DNA of 64,000 nucleotides from Cherax quadricarinatus (GCF_038502225.1 NC_091307.1:29292907-29356906); one strand, 5' to 3'; positions 46,509-58,360 are shown, numbered from the stretch's first letter. Notes: generated from the letters alone by a model not told the origin. Translations and numbers: made by a program.

Positions 46509-48257
46509 ACAATAACAACTTCCACACTCCCCTTCTCCCATCCCATCAATCATCACCAGATCTTCAATAAAGGTAAGTGTCATGTATTCTATTCTTAGTA
46601 GAGTATTAATTGTGCATGTCTTCTTAAGTTTGTGTGTATTGAAATTAATATTTCATGTGGTAAATTTTTTTTTTTCAGACTTTTGGGTGTCTTGCACGAA
46701 TTAATTTGATTTCCATTATTTCTTATGGGGAAAATTAATTCGCCTTACGATAATTTCAGCTCACGATGAGCTCTCAGGAATGGATTAATATCGTAAGGCG
46801 GGGGTCCACTGTATACTCAAAAATTCTAGTGGCTTCAAATCAAGCAGGAGAAAGCTGGTAGGCCCACATGTGAGAGAATGGGTCTGTGTGGTCAGTGTGC
46901 ACCACATTAAAAAATCCTGCAGCACACAGTGCATAATGAGAAAAAAAAAACTGTCCGTGTTTTTGGATTAAAACGCCGAGTTTGTGGTCTATTTTCGTAT
47001 AGTATTTATGGTTGTATTCTCGTTTTCTTGGTCTCATTTGATAGAATGGAAAACATATTATAGAAATTGAGGTGATTTTGATTGGTATTACTATGAAAAG
47101 AACCTTGAAATGGAGCTCAAAGTAGGGGAAATGTTTAATTTTTGCCGATATTCAAAAGTAAACAAATGATGTTATTGTCTAATAAATGTCCAAGTAGCCA
47201 TTCTAATATGCAGTCATGAATGAGTTGACATTATTTATACAATTATTACAATATTGCAGTAGTCTGCATAACAGTAAATCTTCTATTTTTTGTTTGAATA
47301 TAAATTCAAAATAGAAAGCATGAGTAATATCAGAGGGGCCTGGAGACGTGACTGATGAACAAAGAAAATGTTATTTTAGAGCCAGGAATGTCTGCATTGT
47401 TCATCCTGAACCCTATTTTGAAATTGCCATATTTTTTAATTTGTGTGAAATTGGCCAAATTGTCAATTTCTGACCACGTTATTGGGTAGTTGAAATCGGT
47501 ACAGGGGCAGTTTCTTTTAATCAATAGAACAAATGGAGTTCTAAACAAGTAGCTATGAGTTTCGTCGACTGGAACAATGGAATTAGCTGAAAATAGGGCT
47601 CAAAGTGAGTGAAATCACTGATTCGTAAATATCGCCAAGGTCGCTAACTTCGCAAGAGCGTAATTCCGTGTTTTTAATCAAATTTCATTCTTTTGGTGTC
47701 ATTACCGTCAGTAAAAGATTCTCTATCATTTCATAAGAATTTTTTTTTTTTTTTAAATTTGTTGACACCAGGAGACACCTCAGGATTTGGGGTTGTGACA
47801 GTCAAAGGATTAATGATCTTCCTGAACCTATTCTCTTTGCTGATGATACGACTTGTGTCATCTCCCACCCTTATCTTGCCTCACTCAACAATATTGTTAA
47901 CAAAGAACTAAAAAAAAATATCAACCTGGATGACTGCTAATACACTTACACTTAACCCTTAAACGGTCCAAACGTATACGTATATACAGTGGACCCTCTC
48001 ATACCATTGGCATCACATAACGTTAAATCCGCATACCGATACATTTTATCACTAAAATTTTGCCTCGCATACCGCTAAAAAACTCGCTCAACACTATTCG
48101 TCCGAGACGCTTCTAATGTGCGGCCTGAGCCAGCTTCACATGTTCCGCCGGTGGCATTGTTTACAAGCCAGCCTCCGCGGTAACATTCAAGCATACAATC
48201 GGAACATTTCGTATTATTACAGCGTTTTTGGCGATTTCATCTGCAAAATAAGTGACC

Positions 48258-48320
48258 ATGGGCCCCAAGAAAATCTCTAGTGCTAACCCAGTGGTAAAAA
48301 GGGCGAGAAATACTATCATA
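48258..48320 (+). pseudogene. Tigger transposase N-terminus cut by a minisatellite
   Basis: MGPKKISSANPVVKRARNTI opens in the usual ACCATGGG context and is then interrupted after about 21 codons by CAGCTG-rich repeats. No downstream frame restores the protein. A second start at 49833 (MGPKKASSANPVVKN) stops at once. Confidence 0.8.
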
Positions 48321-49680
48321 CCACAGTCAGCTGCTGCTGCACCACGGTCAGCTGTTGCTGGATCAGTCAGCTGCTGTTGCACCTCGATCAGCTGTTGCTT
48401 GACCAGTCAGCTGTTGCTGGATCAGTCAGCTGCTGCTGCACCACGATCAGCTGTTGTTGGACCAGTCAGCTGTTGCTGAATCAGTCAGCTGCTGCTGCAC
48501 CACGATCAGCTGTTGTTGGACCAGTCAGCTGTTGCTGGATCAGTCAGCTGCTGCTGCACCACGATCAGCTGTTGCTGGACCAGTCAGCTGTTGCTGGATA
48601 AGTTAGCTGCTGCTGCTGCACCACGATCAGCTGTTGCTGGATCAGTCAGCTGCTGCTGCACCACCATCAGCTGTTGCTGGACCAGTCAGCTGTTGCTGGA
48701 TCAGTCAGCTGCTGCTGCACCACGATCAGCTGTTGTTGGACCAGTCAGCTGCTGCTGCACCACGATCAGCTGTTGTTGGACCAGTCAGCTGCTGCTGCAC
48801 CACGATCAGCTGTTGTTGGACCAGTCAGCTGTTGCTGAATCAGTCAGCTGCTGCTGCACCACAATCAGCCGTTGCTGGACAAGTCAGCTGTTGCTGGACC
48901 AGTCAGCTGTTGCTGGATCAGTTAGCTGCTGCTGCTGCACCACGATCAGCTGTTGCTGGATCAGTCAGCTGTTGCTGGACCAGTCAGCTGTTGCTGGACC
49001 AGTCAGCTGTTGCTGGATCAGTCAGCTGTTGCTGGACCAGTCAGCTGTTGCTGGATCAGTCAGCTGTTGCTGGATCAGTCAGCTGTTGCTGGATCAGTCA
49101 GCTGTTGCTGGACCAGTCAGCTGTTGCTGGACCAGTCAGCTGTTGCTGGACCAGTCAGCTGTTGCTGGACCAGTCAGCTGTTGCTGGACCAGTCAGCTGT
49201 TGCTGGATCAGTCAGCTGTTGCTGAATCAGTCAGCTGTTGCTGGATCAGTCAGCTGTTGCTGGATCAGTCAGCTGTTACTGGATCAGTCAGCTGTTGCTG
49301 GATCAGTCAGCTGTTGCTGGATCAGTCAGCTGTTGCTGGATCAGTCAGCTGTTGCTGGATCAGTCAGCTGTTGCTGGATCAGTCAGCTGTTGCTCGGTCA
49401 GTCAGCTGTTGCTGGATCAGTCAGCTGTTGCTGGATCAGTCAGCTGTTGCTGGACCAGTCAGCTGTTGCTGGACCAGTCAGCTGTTGCTGGACCAGTCAG
49501 CTGTTGCTGGATCAGTCAGCTGTTGCTGGACCAGTCAGCTGTTGCTGGATCAGTCAGCTGTTGCTGAACCAGTCAGCTGTTGCTGGACCAGTCAGCTGTT
49601 GCTGGACCAGTCAGCTGTTGCTGGATCAGTCAGCTGCTGCTGCACCACGGTCAGCTGCTGTTGCACCATCAGCTGTTTGT
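48315..49680. repeat. 19-bp minisatellite, about 70 units
   Basis: Unit CAGCTGTTGCTGGATCAGT with GGACCAGT variants, plus a longer variant with CTGCTGCTGCACCACGAT in the first third. Because 19 is not a multiple of three and the unit has no stop in any plus frame, all three plus frames are open and encode the same cyclic peptide. These open frames should not be annotated as genes. A related short array lies at 49895-50070. Confidence 0.97.
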
Positions 49681-49894
49681 GAACATGACTCGTCCCGAAC
49701 CTGTCCGTCCAGCCTGAGCGCCTGCCTTGCCATCATTGTTTACAAGCCAGGGTGGCCAGTTGCATGCATACATTCGATACATTTTGTATTATTCCATTAT
49801 TTATAGTGCTTGTAACTGCTAAATAAGCCACCATGGGCCCAAAGAAAGCTTCTAGTGCCAACCCTGTGGTAAAAAATTGATAAATACTATCGTA

Positions 49895-50070
49895 CCACAG
49901 TCAGCTGCTGCTGCTGCTGCACCACGGTCAGCTGATAAATTGGACCAGTCAGCTGTTGCTGCACCACAGCTGCAGCTGCACCATGGTCAGCTGTTGCTGC
50001 ACCCAGCTGCTGCTGCACCATGGTCAGCTGCACCACAGCTGTTGTTGTTGCTGCACCACAGTCAGCTGTA
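49895..50070. repeat. Second short CAGCTG-rich array
   Basis: CAGCTGCTGCTGCTGCTGCA and similar units following the second Tigger start. It is shorter and less regular than the first array. Confidence 0.85.
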
Positions 50071-50138
50071 TTACTCGAAGATGTGGAGAGTGTGTTGTTG
50101 GTGTGGCTTAACGTGAAACAATTACCGAGAAACAATTA

Positions 50139-50279
50139 ACCCCAGAGGGTTAGCCACCCAGGATAACCCAAGAAAGTCAGTGCATCATCGAGGACTAACT
50201 TATTTCCATTGGGGTCCTTAATCTTGTCTCCCAGGATGCAACCCACACCAGTCGACTAACACCTAGGTGAACAGGGAAA
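50139..50279 (+). repeat. SINE-like insert in a Tigger
   Basis: A 140-bp block (GGATAACCCAAGAAAGTCAG, ATCATCGAGGAC, ACACCTAGGTGAACAGG) interrupts Tigger transposase sequence between NEKQL and KKMPGTSA positions. I recall similar sequence as common in crustacean genomes, but cannot name the family. Confidence 0.5.
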
Positions 50280-50503
50280 AATGCCTGGAACTAGTGCTCA
50301 TATTGGTGAATTTAAAGCCAGCAAAGGTTGGTTTGAGAGATTTAAGAATCGTAGTGGCATACACAGTGTGATAAGGCATGTTCTGGAAGAAAATGCCAAA
50401 CAGGACCTACAGTACTCAGGAGGAAAAGGCACTCCCAGGACACAGTGTCTCATCAGTCATTGCTGCATCTTCAATAAAGGTAAGTGTCATTTATTCTTCA
50501 TTT

Positions 50504-50551
50504 AGTAGAGTAGTACATGCACAATATATATTGTGCATGTACTACTCTACT
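50504..50551. repeat. Perfect 48-bp palindrome
   Basis: Every base from 50504 to 50551 pairs with its mirror position around 50527/50528. The centre is CACAATATATATTGTG. It lies in the Tigger 3' UTR, where other copies have only one arm (TTGTGCATG). Confidence 0.95.
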
Positions 50552-51536
50552 ATTGTGCATGTATCCTTCTCTTTGTGTGTAGGAAAATGTATATTTCATG
50601 TGGTAAAAATTTTTTTTTCATACTTTTGGGTGTCTTGCACGGATTAATTTGATTTCCATTATTTCTTATGGGGAAAATTCATTCGCATAACGATAATTTC
50701 GCATAACAATGAGCGCTCATGAACGGATTAATATCATTATGCGGGGGTCCACTGTACGCTCACGTGCGTAGCGCCCTAAACGTATATATACGTTTTCTTT
50801 GTCATTCATTCAACATTGCCACAATATAGCCTGAGTCACCTAGACATGAGAGAATGGGTGTGTGCACTCACTGTGTTCCATATTAAAATAATTGGGGATG
50901 CCTGGGTACCATATGCTCTTTTTTCCTTTTAAAAGAAAAGATTTCTTTTTTCCTCAAAAAATTTGGGGCGCTACGCGAGTGAACGTATATATACGTTTGG
51001 ACCGTTTAAGGGTTAATATTGACAAAACCTTCTGCATTCTGTTTGAGAACAGAACAGGTGTTGCCCAGCTGAACATAACGATTGACAACACTTTTACTGC
51101 TAAACATAATGAGGGCAAATTCCTGGGCCTGCACCCTGACAGCAACCTGAAATTCAACACCCATATCCAACAAATAACAAAAATAAGTATCCAAAACAGC
51201 TGGGATCCTCTCCGAGATACGTTACTACATACTGCAATCAGCCCTACTCACACTATACTGTTCATTCATCTATCTCTTCCTCACCTATGCTATTTGTGCC
51301 TGGGGATCAACAACAGCAATTCACCTAAAGACAATAATAACCCAACAGAAACCCGCAGTAAGAATTATCAGGCAGTCCAATGCAAGACAACACACACCCC
51401 CACTTCAAAGACCTAAACTTACTCACCATACAGAACATTCACACCTACTATTGGGCAACCTACATTTACAGAACCATAAATTCTAATATTAACCCTGAAC
51501 TAAAACACTTTCTTGATAATTGCAATAGGACACAGA

Positions 51537-53879
51537 CTTTTTTTTTTTTCAACAGTCAGCCGTCTCCCACCGAGGCAGGGTGACACAAAAAGAAAATCAC
51601 GTACATAATCACTGTCTCTGCAGAGGTGCCTAGATACAACAGCTTAGAAGCATATGTAAAGATATATAACATATCCCTCCAAACTGCCAAGACCCCAAAC
51701 TCCTCTTTTAAAGTGCAGGCATTGTACTTCCCATTTCCAGTACGTACTCAAGTCCAGCTATATAAAAATAACCGGTTTCCCTGAATCACTTCACTAAATA
51801 TTACCCTGCTCATATTCCAACAGCTCGTCAGGTCCCCAAAACCGTTCGTCTCCATTCACTCGTATCTAACACGCTCACACACGCTTGCTGGAAGCCCATG
51901 CCCCTCACCCACAAAATCTCCTTTACCCCCTCCCTCCAACCTTTTTGAGGATGACCCCTACCCTGCCTTCCTTCCCTTACAGATTTATATGCTCTCCATG
52001 TCATTCTACTTTGATCCATTCTCTCTAAATGACCAAACCACCTCAACAACCCCTCTTCAGCCCTCTGACTAATACCTTTAGTAACTCCACACCTTCTCCT
52101 AATTTCCACACTCCGAATTCTCTGCATATTTACACCACACAATGCCCTTAGACAGAACATCTCCACTGCCTCTAACTCTCTCCTCGCTGCAGCATTTACA
52201 ACCCAAGCTTCACACCCATATAAGAGTGTTGGTACCATTATACTTTCATACATTCCCTTCTTTGCCTCCACAGATAACGGTTTTTTATCTCCACGTATAC
52301 CTCAATGCATCACTCGCCTTTTTTTCTTCATCAATTCTATGGTTAACCTCATCCTTCATAAACCCATCCACTGACAAGTCAACTCCCAAGTATCTGAAAA
52401 CATTCACTTCTTCCATCTCCTTTCTCCAATGTTATATCCAATTTTTCTTAATCTAAATCATTTGATACCCTCATCACCTTACTCTTATCTATGTTCACTT
52501 TCAACTTTCTAACTTTACACACCCTCCCAAACTTTTCCACTAACCTTTGCAACTTTTCTTTAGAATTTCCCATAAGCACAGTATCATCAGCAAAAAGCAA
52601 CTGTGTCAACTCCCATTTTGTATTTGATTCCCCATAATTTAATCCCACCCCTCTTCTTAACACCCTTGCATTTACTTCTTTTACAACCCCATCTATAAAT
52701 ATATTAAGCACAGTGACATTACACATCCCTGTCTAAGACCTACTTTTATCAGAAAGTAATCTCCCTCTCTTCTACACACCCTAACCTGAGCCTCACTGAC
52801 TTCATAAAAACTCTTTACAGCATTTAGTAACTTACTACCTATTCCATATACATTGCTCCCTTATCCACTCTATCATGCCTTTTCTTAATCCATAAATGCA
52901 ATGAAAACTTCCCTACCTTTATCTAAATACTATTCACATATATGCTTCAATGTAAACACTTGATCAACACATTCCCTACCCACTCTAAAGCCTCCTGGCT
53001 CATCCGCAATCCTACTCTCTGTCTTGCCTCTAATTCTTACAATAATAACCCTACTGCACACTTTTCCTGGTATACTCAGCAAACTTATTCCCCTATAATT
53101 TTTACAATCTCTTTTGTCTGCCTTCCCTTTACATAAAGGAACTATACACGCTCTCTGCCAATTCCTAGGTACCTTCCCCTCTTTCATACATTTATTAAAC
53201 AAAAATATCAACCACTCCAACACTATCCCCCCTGCTTTTAACATTCCTGTCATAATCCCATCAGTTCCAGCTGCTTTACCCACTTTCATTCTATGTAATG
53301 CCTCAAGCACCTCCCCCACACTCACATCCTGCTCTTCTTCACTCCTAAAAGATGCTGTACCTCCTTGGCCAGTTCATGAAATTACCACCTCCCTGTCTTC
53401 ATCAATATTTAAAAGTTCCTCAAAATATTCCCACCATGTACCCAATACCTCCAGTTCCCCATCTACTAACTCTCCTACTCTGTTCTTAACTAACAAATCC
53501 ATTCATTCCCTAGGCTTTCTTAACTTGTTTATCTCACCCCAAAAATTTTTCTTATCAAAATTTCTTGACAGTGTCTCTCCCACTATCATCTGCTCTCCTT
53601 TTGCACTCTCTCACCATTCTCTTCACCTTTCTTTTACTCTCCATATAGTACTCTGCTCTTCTTATAACCTTCTGCTTTGCAAAAGCCTCTCTTTTTATCA
53701 CACCCTTTACTTCATCATTCCACAAATCACTTCTCTTTCCTCCTGCTCCCACCCTCCTATAGCCACAAACTTCTGTCCCACATTATAATACTGCATTTTT
53801 TAAAACTGTTCCAACCCTCTTCAATCCCCTCACTACTCATACTTGCACTAGCCCACCTTTCTGCCAATAGTTACTTATA
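51537..53879 (-). mobile_element. RTE-like LINE, older minus-strand copy
   Basis: The 3' end (TGTCACCCTGCCTCGGTGGG reversed, with a poly-T plus-strand start) is at 51537. The body runs to 53879 where a Tigger interrupts it at TA. It is clearly more diverged than the copies at 37912 and 59537. It is inserted in the L2-like LINE. Confidence 0.85.
51828..53752 (-). pseudogene. RTE-like reverse transcriptase, fragmented
   Basis: Minus-strand frames in order: 53555-53752 (GAGGKRSDLWNDEVKGVIKR linker), 52930-53325 (MKVGKAAGTDGIMTGMLKAG, CIVPLCKGKADKRDCKNYRG, DEPGGFRVGRECVDQVFTLK), 52448-52726 (LNIFIDGVVKEVNARVL, QLLFADDTVLMGNSKEKLQR) and 51828-52271 (YGCEAWVVNAAARRELEAVE, LLRWFGHLERM). Motif A lies in a broken stretch. 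The endonuclease is absent because the Tigger cuts the element upstream. Confidence 0.87.
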
Positions 53880-54160
53880 CAGTGAGCCCTCAGATAAAGG
53901 TGTCACTGGTTAGCGCCAAAATCGAATAACGGCTCGCTCTGGTGTAAAAATATTGGCTCGGCTAATGCCAAATAACTCGGTTAAGGGCTTTCGTTTTGAA
54001 CATGTCCGCACAGCCTGAGCAGGCACGGCCACTTCCCAACTCCTTGTACAGCCAGTGTGCCATTGTTTACAAAGCCAGTGGGGATGATTCCATACATACA
54101 TGCGATATATTTTGTATTATTCCATTGTTTTTAGTGCTTGTAACTGCTAAATAAGCCACC

Positions 54161-56893
54161 ATGGGCCCAAAGAAAGCTTCTAGTGCCAACCATATGGTGA
54201 AAAGGGCGAGAAATACTACTGAATTAAAAAAGAGAGATAATCGCAAATTACGAGAGTGGAGTGTGTATCTCAGAGTTGGAAAGGTTATATAATGAACCCC
54301 ATTCAACCATCACTACTATCTTGGCCAACAAAAAGGCAATCAAGGAAGCTGTTGTTGCGAAAGGTGCAAGTATGCTTACAAAACAGAGATCGCAAATACT
54401 CGAAGATGTGGAGAGACTGTTGTTGGTGTGGATAAATGAGAAACAATTATCAAGAGATAATGTTTCTCAGTCAATAATATGTGAAAAGGCAAGGCAGTTG
54501 CATGTGGATCTTAATAAGAAAATGCCTCCAAATAGTGCTGCTATTGATGCATTTAACCTCTTGCTATCGCAACCCCAAATCTTGAGGTATTTCCAGGTGT
54601 CGAAAATCCCCCCCCCCCCCCCCAAAAAAAAATCTTATGAAATGAGAGAGAATCTTTTCCCGATTGTAATGACACCAAAAGAACAAAATTTGATGGAAAA
54701 CCGACGAAATTATGCTCTCATGAAGTTAGCAACCTCAGCGATATTTACGAATCAGCAATTTCGCCCACTTTGCGCCCTATTTTCAGCTAATTCCATTGTT
54801 CCAGACAACCAAACTCATAGCTATTTCTTTAGAACTCCATTTTTTTCTATCGACTGAGTACAAGGAACTGCCCATTTACCAATTTCAACTACCCAATAAC
54901 ATGGTCAGAAGTTTGCAATTTGGCCAATTTCATGAAAATTAAAAAATATGACAATTTCAAAATAGGGTCCAGAATGAACAGTGCAGACATTCCTGGCTCT
55001 AAAATAACATTTTCTTTGTTCATCAGTCTCCAGGCCCCTCTGATATTACTCATGCTTTCTATTTTGAATTTTTATTAAAAAAAAATATAGAAGATTTACT
55101 GTTATGCAGATTACTGCAATATTGTAATAATTGTATAAATAATGTCAACCCATTCATGACTGTATATTAGAATGGCTACTTGGACATTTATTGGAAAATG
55201 ACATCATTTGTTTACTTTTGAACATCGGCAAAAATCAAACATTTCCCCTACTTTGAGCCCCATTTGAAGGTTCTTTTCATAGTAAAACCAATCAAAATCA
55301 CCGCTATGTCTATAATATGTTTTCCATTCTATCAAATGAGACCAAGAAAATGAGAATAAAACCATAAATACTATACGAAAATAGACCACAAAGTCAGCAT
55401 TTTAATTAAAAAATCAATTTTTTTTTTCTCATTATGCACTGCAGGATTTTTTTTTATATGGTGCGCACTGACCACACAGACCCATTCTCTCACATGTGAG
55501 CCTACCAGCTTTCTTCTGCTTAATTTGAACCCACTAGAATTTATGAGTATATACGTATAGGTCAAAAACGGTGGCTCGTAAGACGTATATATACGACCAA
55601 AACAGTCAAAGGGTTAAGGCCAGCAAAGGCTGGTTTGAGAGATTTAAGAATCATAGTGGCATACACAATGTGATAAGGCATGGTGAGGCCGCCAGTCCTG
55701 ACAAAGAAGCAGCTGAAAATTTTGTGCAGGACTTTAATGAGTACATAGGCACTGAAAAATTAAAACCCCAACAAGTGTTCAATTGTGATGAAACAGGCCT
55801 GTTTTGGAAGAAAATGCCAAACAGGACCTACATTACTCAGGAGGAAAAGGCACTCCCAGGACACAAGCCTATGAAAGACAGGCTAACTCTAACATTTTGT
55901 AGCAATGCTAATGGGGATGGCAGAGTGAAGCCTTTACTCGTGTATCACTCAAACTCCCAGTGTGTTCAAGAAAAACAATGTCGTCAAGACTAAACTGTGT
56001 GTGATGTGGAGAGCAAACAGTAAGGCATGGGTCACTAGGGACATTTCCCTTGACTGGTTCTATGACGTGTTGGGCCCTACTGTGAAAAAGTACCTCCTGG
56101 AAAATAAATTGTCACTCAAGTGCCTCCTGGTAATGGACAATGCTCCAGCTCATTCTCACGACTTGCAAGAGCAAATTGCAGGGGAGCTGAGCTTTATCAA
56201 AGTGAAGTTTTTGCCTCCTAATACAACTCCTCTCCTCCAGCCCATGGACCAGCAGTTCATTTCAAACTTCAAAAAACTCTATACAAAAGCAGTTTCAAAG
56301 GTGCTTTGAAGTGACCTCATACACTGAATTGACCCTAAGTGAGTTCTGGAAAGATCACTTCAGTATCCTCAGTTGCATAAACTTTATAGGCAAGGCCTGA
56401 GAGGGAATGACTTGCAGGACTTCGAACTCTGCTTGGAGAAAACTGGCCACAATGTGTACAAGAGGGATTTTGAAGGGTTTGGGGCTAACCCTCAGGAGAC
56501 TATACCAGTTGTGGAATCTATTGTGGCACTGGGGAAGTCCACGGGGCTGGAGGTTAGTGGCGAGGATGTGGAAGAGTTGGTGGAGGACAACGATGAAGAG
56601 CTAACCACTACAGAGCTGCAAGAGCTTCAGGTGTAACAGCAACAGATCACAGCTTAGGAATTTGCTTCAGAGGAGGAGGAAGAGAGACAGAGGAAGTTGC
56701 TTTCATCAAAGATTAAGCAAATGTGAACAATGTGAACAAAGTTGCAAGCATTTATGGATGAATATTATCCTGAAACAGCTGTTGCAAGCCGTATTGGCAA
56801 CATGTACAATGACACTTGTGTCCCATTTTAGGGAAATCTTAAAGCGATGCGAGAAACGGAGCTCTCTGGACAGATATTTTGTGCGACAGGGGT
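54161..56893 (+). pseudogene. Tigger transposase split by a P element
   Basis: MGPKKASSANHMVKRARNTT at 54161, then a shift to ELERLYNEPHSTITTILANK, QSIICEKARQLHVDLNKKMP up to the TTAA at 54553. It resumes after 55617 with KASKGWFERFKNHSGIHNVI, FNCDETGLFWKKMPNRTY (first Asp), CSNANGDGRVKPLLVYHSNS. After a shift near 55970 come WVTRDISLDWFYDVLGPTVK, CLLVMDNAPAHSHD (second Asp) and LLQPMDQQFISNFKKLY (third Asp). The C-terminal acidic region follows in pieces. Apart from frameshifts, all three catalytic Asp positions are intact. Confidence 0.88.
54553..55617. mobile_element. piggyBac-type element, P family, reverse, with clean TTAA duplication
   Basis: TTAA at 54553-54556 and 55614-55617. The target is the Tigger codons GAATTTAAGGCC, known uninterrupted at 14357; here the text is CATTTAA, element, TTAAGGCC. 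Right end CAAAACAGTCAAAGGG with GACGTATATATACGAC core. The left end is more decayed (CCTCTTGCTATCGCAACCCC). Confidence 0.9.
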
Positions 56894-56950
56894 CGCGATG
56901 GGCTAGAGTTTTGAGACTCTCTGACCGCGGGTTCAATCCCGGCCGGGGTA
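56888..56950 (+). repeat. tRNA-derived SINE head
   Basis: GATGGGCTAGAGTTTT resembles a Pol III A box region and GCGGGTTCAATCCCGGCC contains the B box GGTTCAATCC. The spacing of about 30 bp is right for a tRNA-like promoter. It is too short and mispaired to be a functional tRNA. Confidence 0.6.
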
Positions 56951-57987
56951 TGGTCTGTCATTCTGTCGATAAATTTATGGGAAAAAAAAAAAATTTCTTA
57001 TGAAATGATAGAGAATCTTTTCCCGATGGTAATGACACCAAAAGTACGAAATTTGGTCGAAAACTCACGGAATTACACTCCCACGAAGTTAGTCGTCTCG
57101 GCGACATATACGCATCGGCGATTTCGCCGACTTTGAGCCCTGTCTTTGGCCAATTCCATTGTTCCAGTTGACCAAACTCATAGCTATTTCTTATGAACTC
57201 CATTTTTTTTATCAGTCGAGTACAAGAAACCGCCCATTTACCGATTTGAACTACCCAATAAAGTGGTCAGAACTTGGCAATTTGGCCAATTTCACGCAAA
57301 TTAAAAAAAGATGCTAATTTCAAAATAGGGTCCAGAATAAACAATGCAGACATTCTTGGCACTAAAATAACATATTCTCTGTTTATTAGTTACATCTCTA
57401 AGCCCCTCTTATATTACTATTGCTTTCTATTTTGATTTTTTATTCATACAAAAAAATACAAAATTTACCGTTATGCAGAATACTGCATTATTGTAAAAAT
57501 GGTATACATAATATCAGTGCACTAGTGAAAGAATATTAGACTCCCCAGTTGAAGTGTATTGGACGTGTGGTGTGATTTGCTTACTCCTGAACATTGATAA
57601 AAATCAAACATTTTCGCTAATTTGAGCTCAATTTCAAGGTCATTTTCATTGTGAAAGTAATCAAAATCATCTCTGTTTCTGTAATATGTTTTCCATTTTA
57701 TCACCTGAGACCATGAAAACGAGAATACAACGATAAATACTATACAAAAATACACCTCAAAGTCGGCGTTTTAATCCAAGAAAATGGTCTTTTTTTTTTC
57801 TCATTACGCACTGAGTGCTGCAGGATATTTTTTATGTGGTGCACACTGACCAGACAGATCCATTCTCTCACATGTGGGCCTACCAGCTTTCTCCCGCTTG
57901 ATTTGAAGCCGCTAGAATTTATGCGTATAAATACGTCAGAAACAGTGGTAAGACGTATATATACGACTGAAACAGTCAAAGGGTTAA
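56951..57987. mobile_element. piggyBac-type element, P family, reverse, left end missing
   Basis: Right end CGACTGAAACAGTCAAAGGG before TTAA at 57984, with CGTATATATACG core. The standard P interior is reversed. The left terminal repeat is absent; the tRNA-like sequence abuts a remnant GTCTGTCATTCTGTCG that corresponds to the subterminal part of the 25829 copy. Confidence 0.75.
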
Positions 57988-58360
57988 GTATAATAAAAGC
58001 TCAACTAAGATAATTTAGGCAATGCTGCCTTCATATTCAAGATTTTTTTTTTTTTATCAGTCTCTGACTTCTGCTCCTTAGGGTTTATCTTTCAATTTCT
58101 TACACATTATGTTTCAACCAATATTTCTAAATTCTTGGTTAAGTCATTACTTGTTTTTATTCTTTGTAGATCATTATTCCTTTAGATATTTTGAATTTTG
58201 TTTTTCAATGTACATGTAATCAAAATTTCCTTTACAATATTTAGAAGTAAAAACCTCAATTCAATAAATGCTCCCTGTGAACCTGTACAAATTTGCTTCT
58301 GTACATAACCTTAATGGTATCCCTATACTAACACTACAGTGTTAGTATTACCACTGTGCT
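57988..58360. other. No gene recognised
   Basis: T-rich sequence with weak similarity to nothing I can name. The ATTCAATAAATGC near 58260 could be a retroelement polyadenylation site. Confidence 0.4.

Larger units (their letters stand above)
47987..50754 (+). mobile_element. Tigger transposon expanded by minisatellites
   Basis: CAGTGGACCCTCTCATACCA and ATTATGCGGGGGTCCACTG with TA on each side. It has a leader, a transposase start at 48258, a 19-bp minisatellite (48315-49680), a second leader and start at 49833, a second short array, a SINE-like insert and scraps of the transposase. The duplicated leader and start suggest an unequal exchange or a chimera of two Tiggers. Confidence 0.82.
47952..51016. 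mobile_element. piggyBac-type MITE, M family (TATA core), hosting a Tigger
   Basis: TTAACCCTTAAACGGTCCAA at left, TTGGACCGTTTAAGGGTTAA at right. CGTATATATACG cores near both ends. Without the Tigger at 47987-50754 it is about 300 bp. The interior contains GACATGAGAGAATGGGTGTG, also seen reversed at the 13240-13290 end of the piggyBac element. Confidence 0.85.
47814..51536 (+). mobile_element. L2-like LINE split by a TTAA element
   Basis: 47814-47951 encodes LPEPILFADDTTCVISHP with the catalytic Asp pair and ends at WMTANTLTL. The ORF resumes at 51017 with NIDKTFCILFENRTGVAQLN, then NSNLKFNTHIQQ-like sequence. The break is at TTAA, duplicated on each side of the inserted element (47952 and 51013), which proves a target-site duplication. 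It ends at 51536 where an RTE is inserted. Confidence 0.85.
53880..56893 (+). mobile_element. Tigger transposon, right end lost, hosting a P element
   Basis: Starts CAGTGAGCCCTCAGATAAAG after TA, inside the RTE. The transposase region runs to GACAGGGGTC at 56893, where a tRNA-like sequence begins. No right terminal repeat follows. A P element occupies 54553-55617. Confidence 0.82.

Noticed and set aside
48315..49680. CRISPR-like array
   Set aside because: Direct tandem units without unique spacers in a eukaryotic transposon.
48377..49806. Three overlapping plus-strand frames of up to 390 codons with SAVAGSVSCCW repeats
   Set aside because: They follow from a stop-free 19-bp minisatellite; all three frames encode the same peptide cycle.
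53114..53788. Plus-strand frame of 224 codons, Ser/Pro/Leu-rich
   Set aside because: Antisense shadow of the older minus-strand RTE copy.
56888..56950. Functional tRNA gene
   Set aside because: Too short, no acceptor stem pairing and no recognisable anticodon loop; better read as a SINE head.
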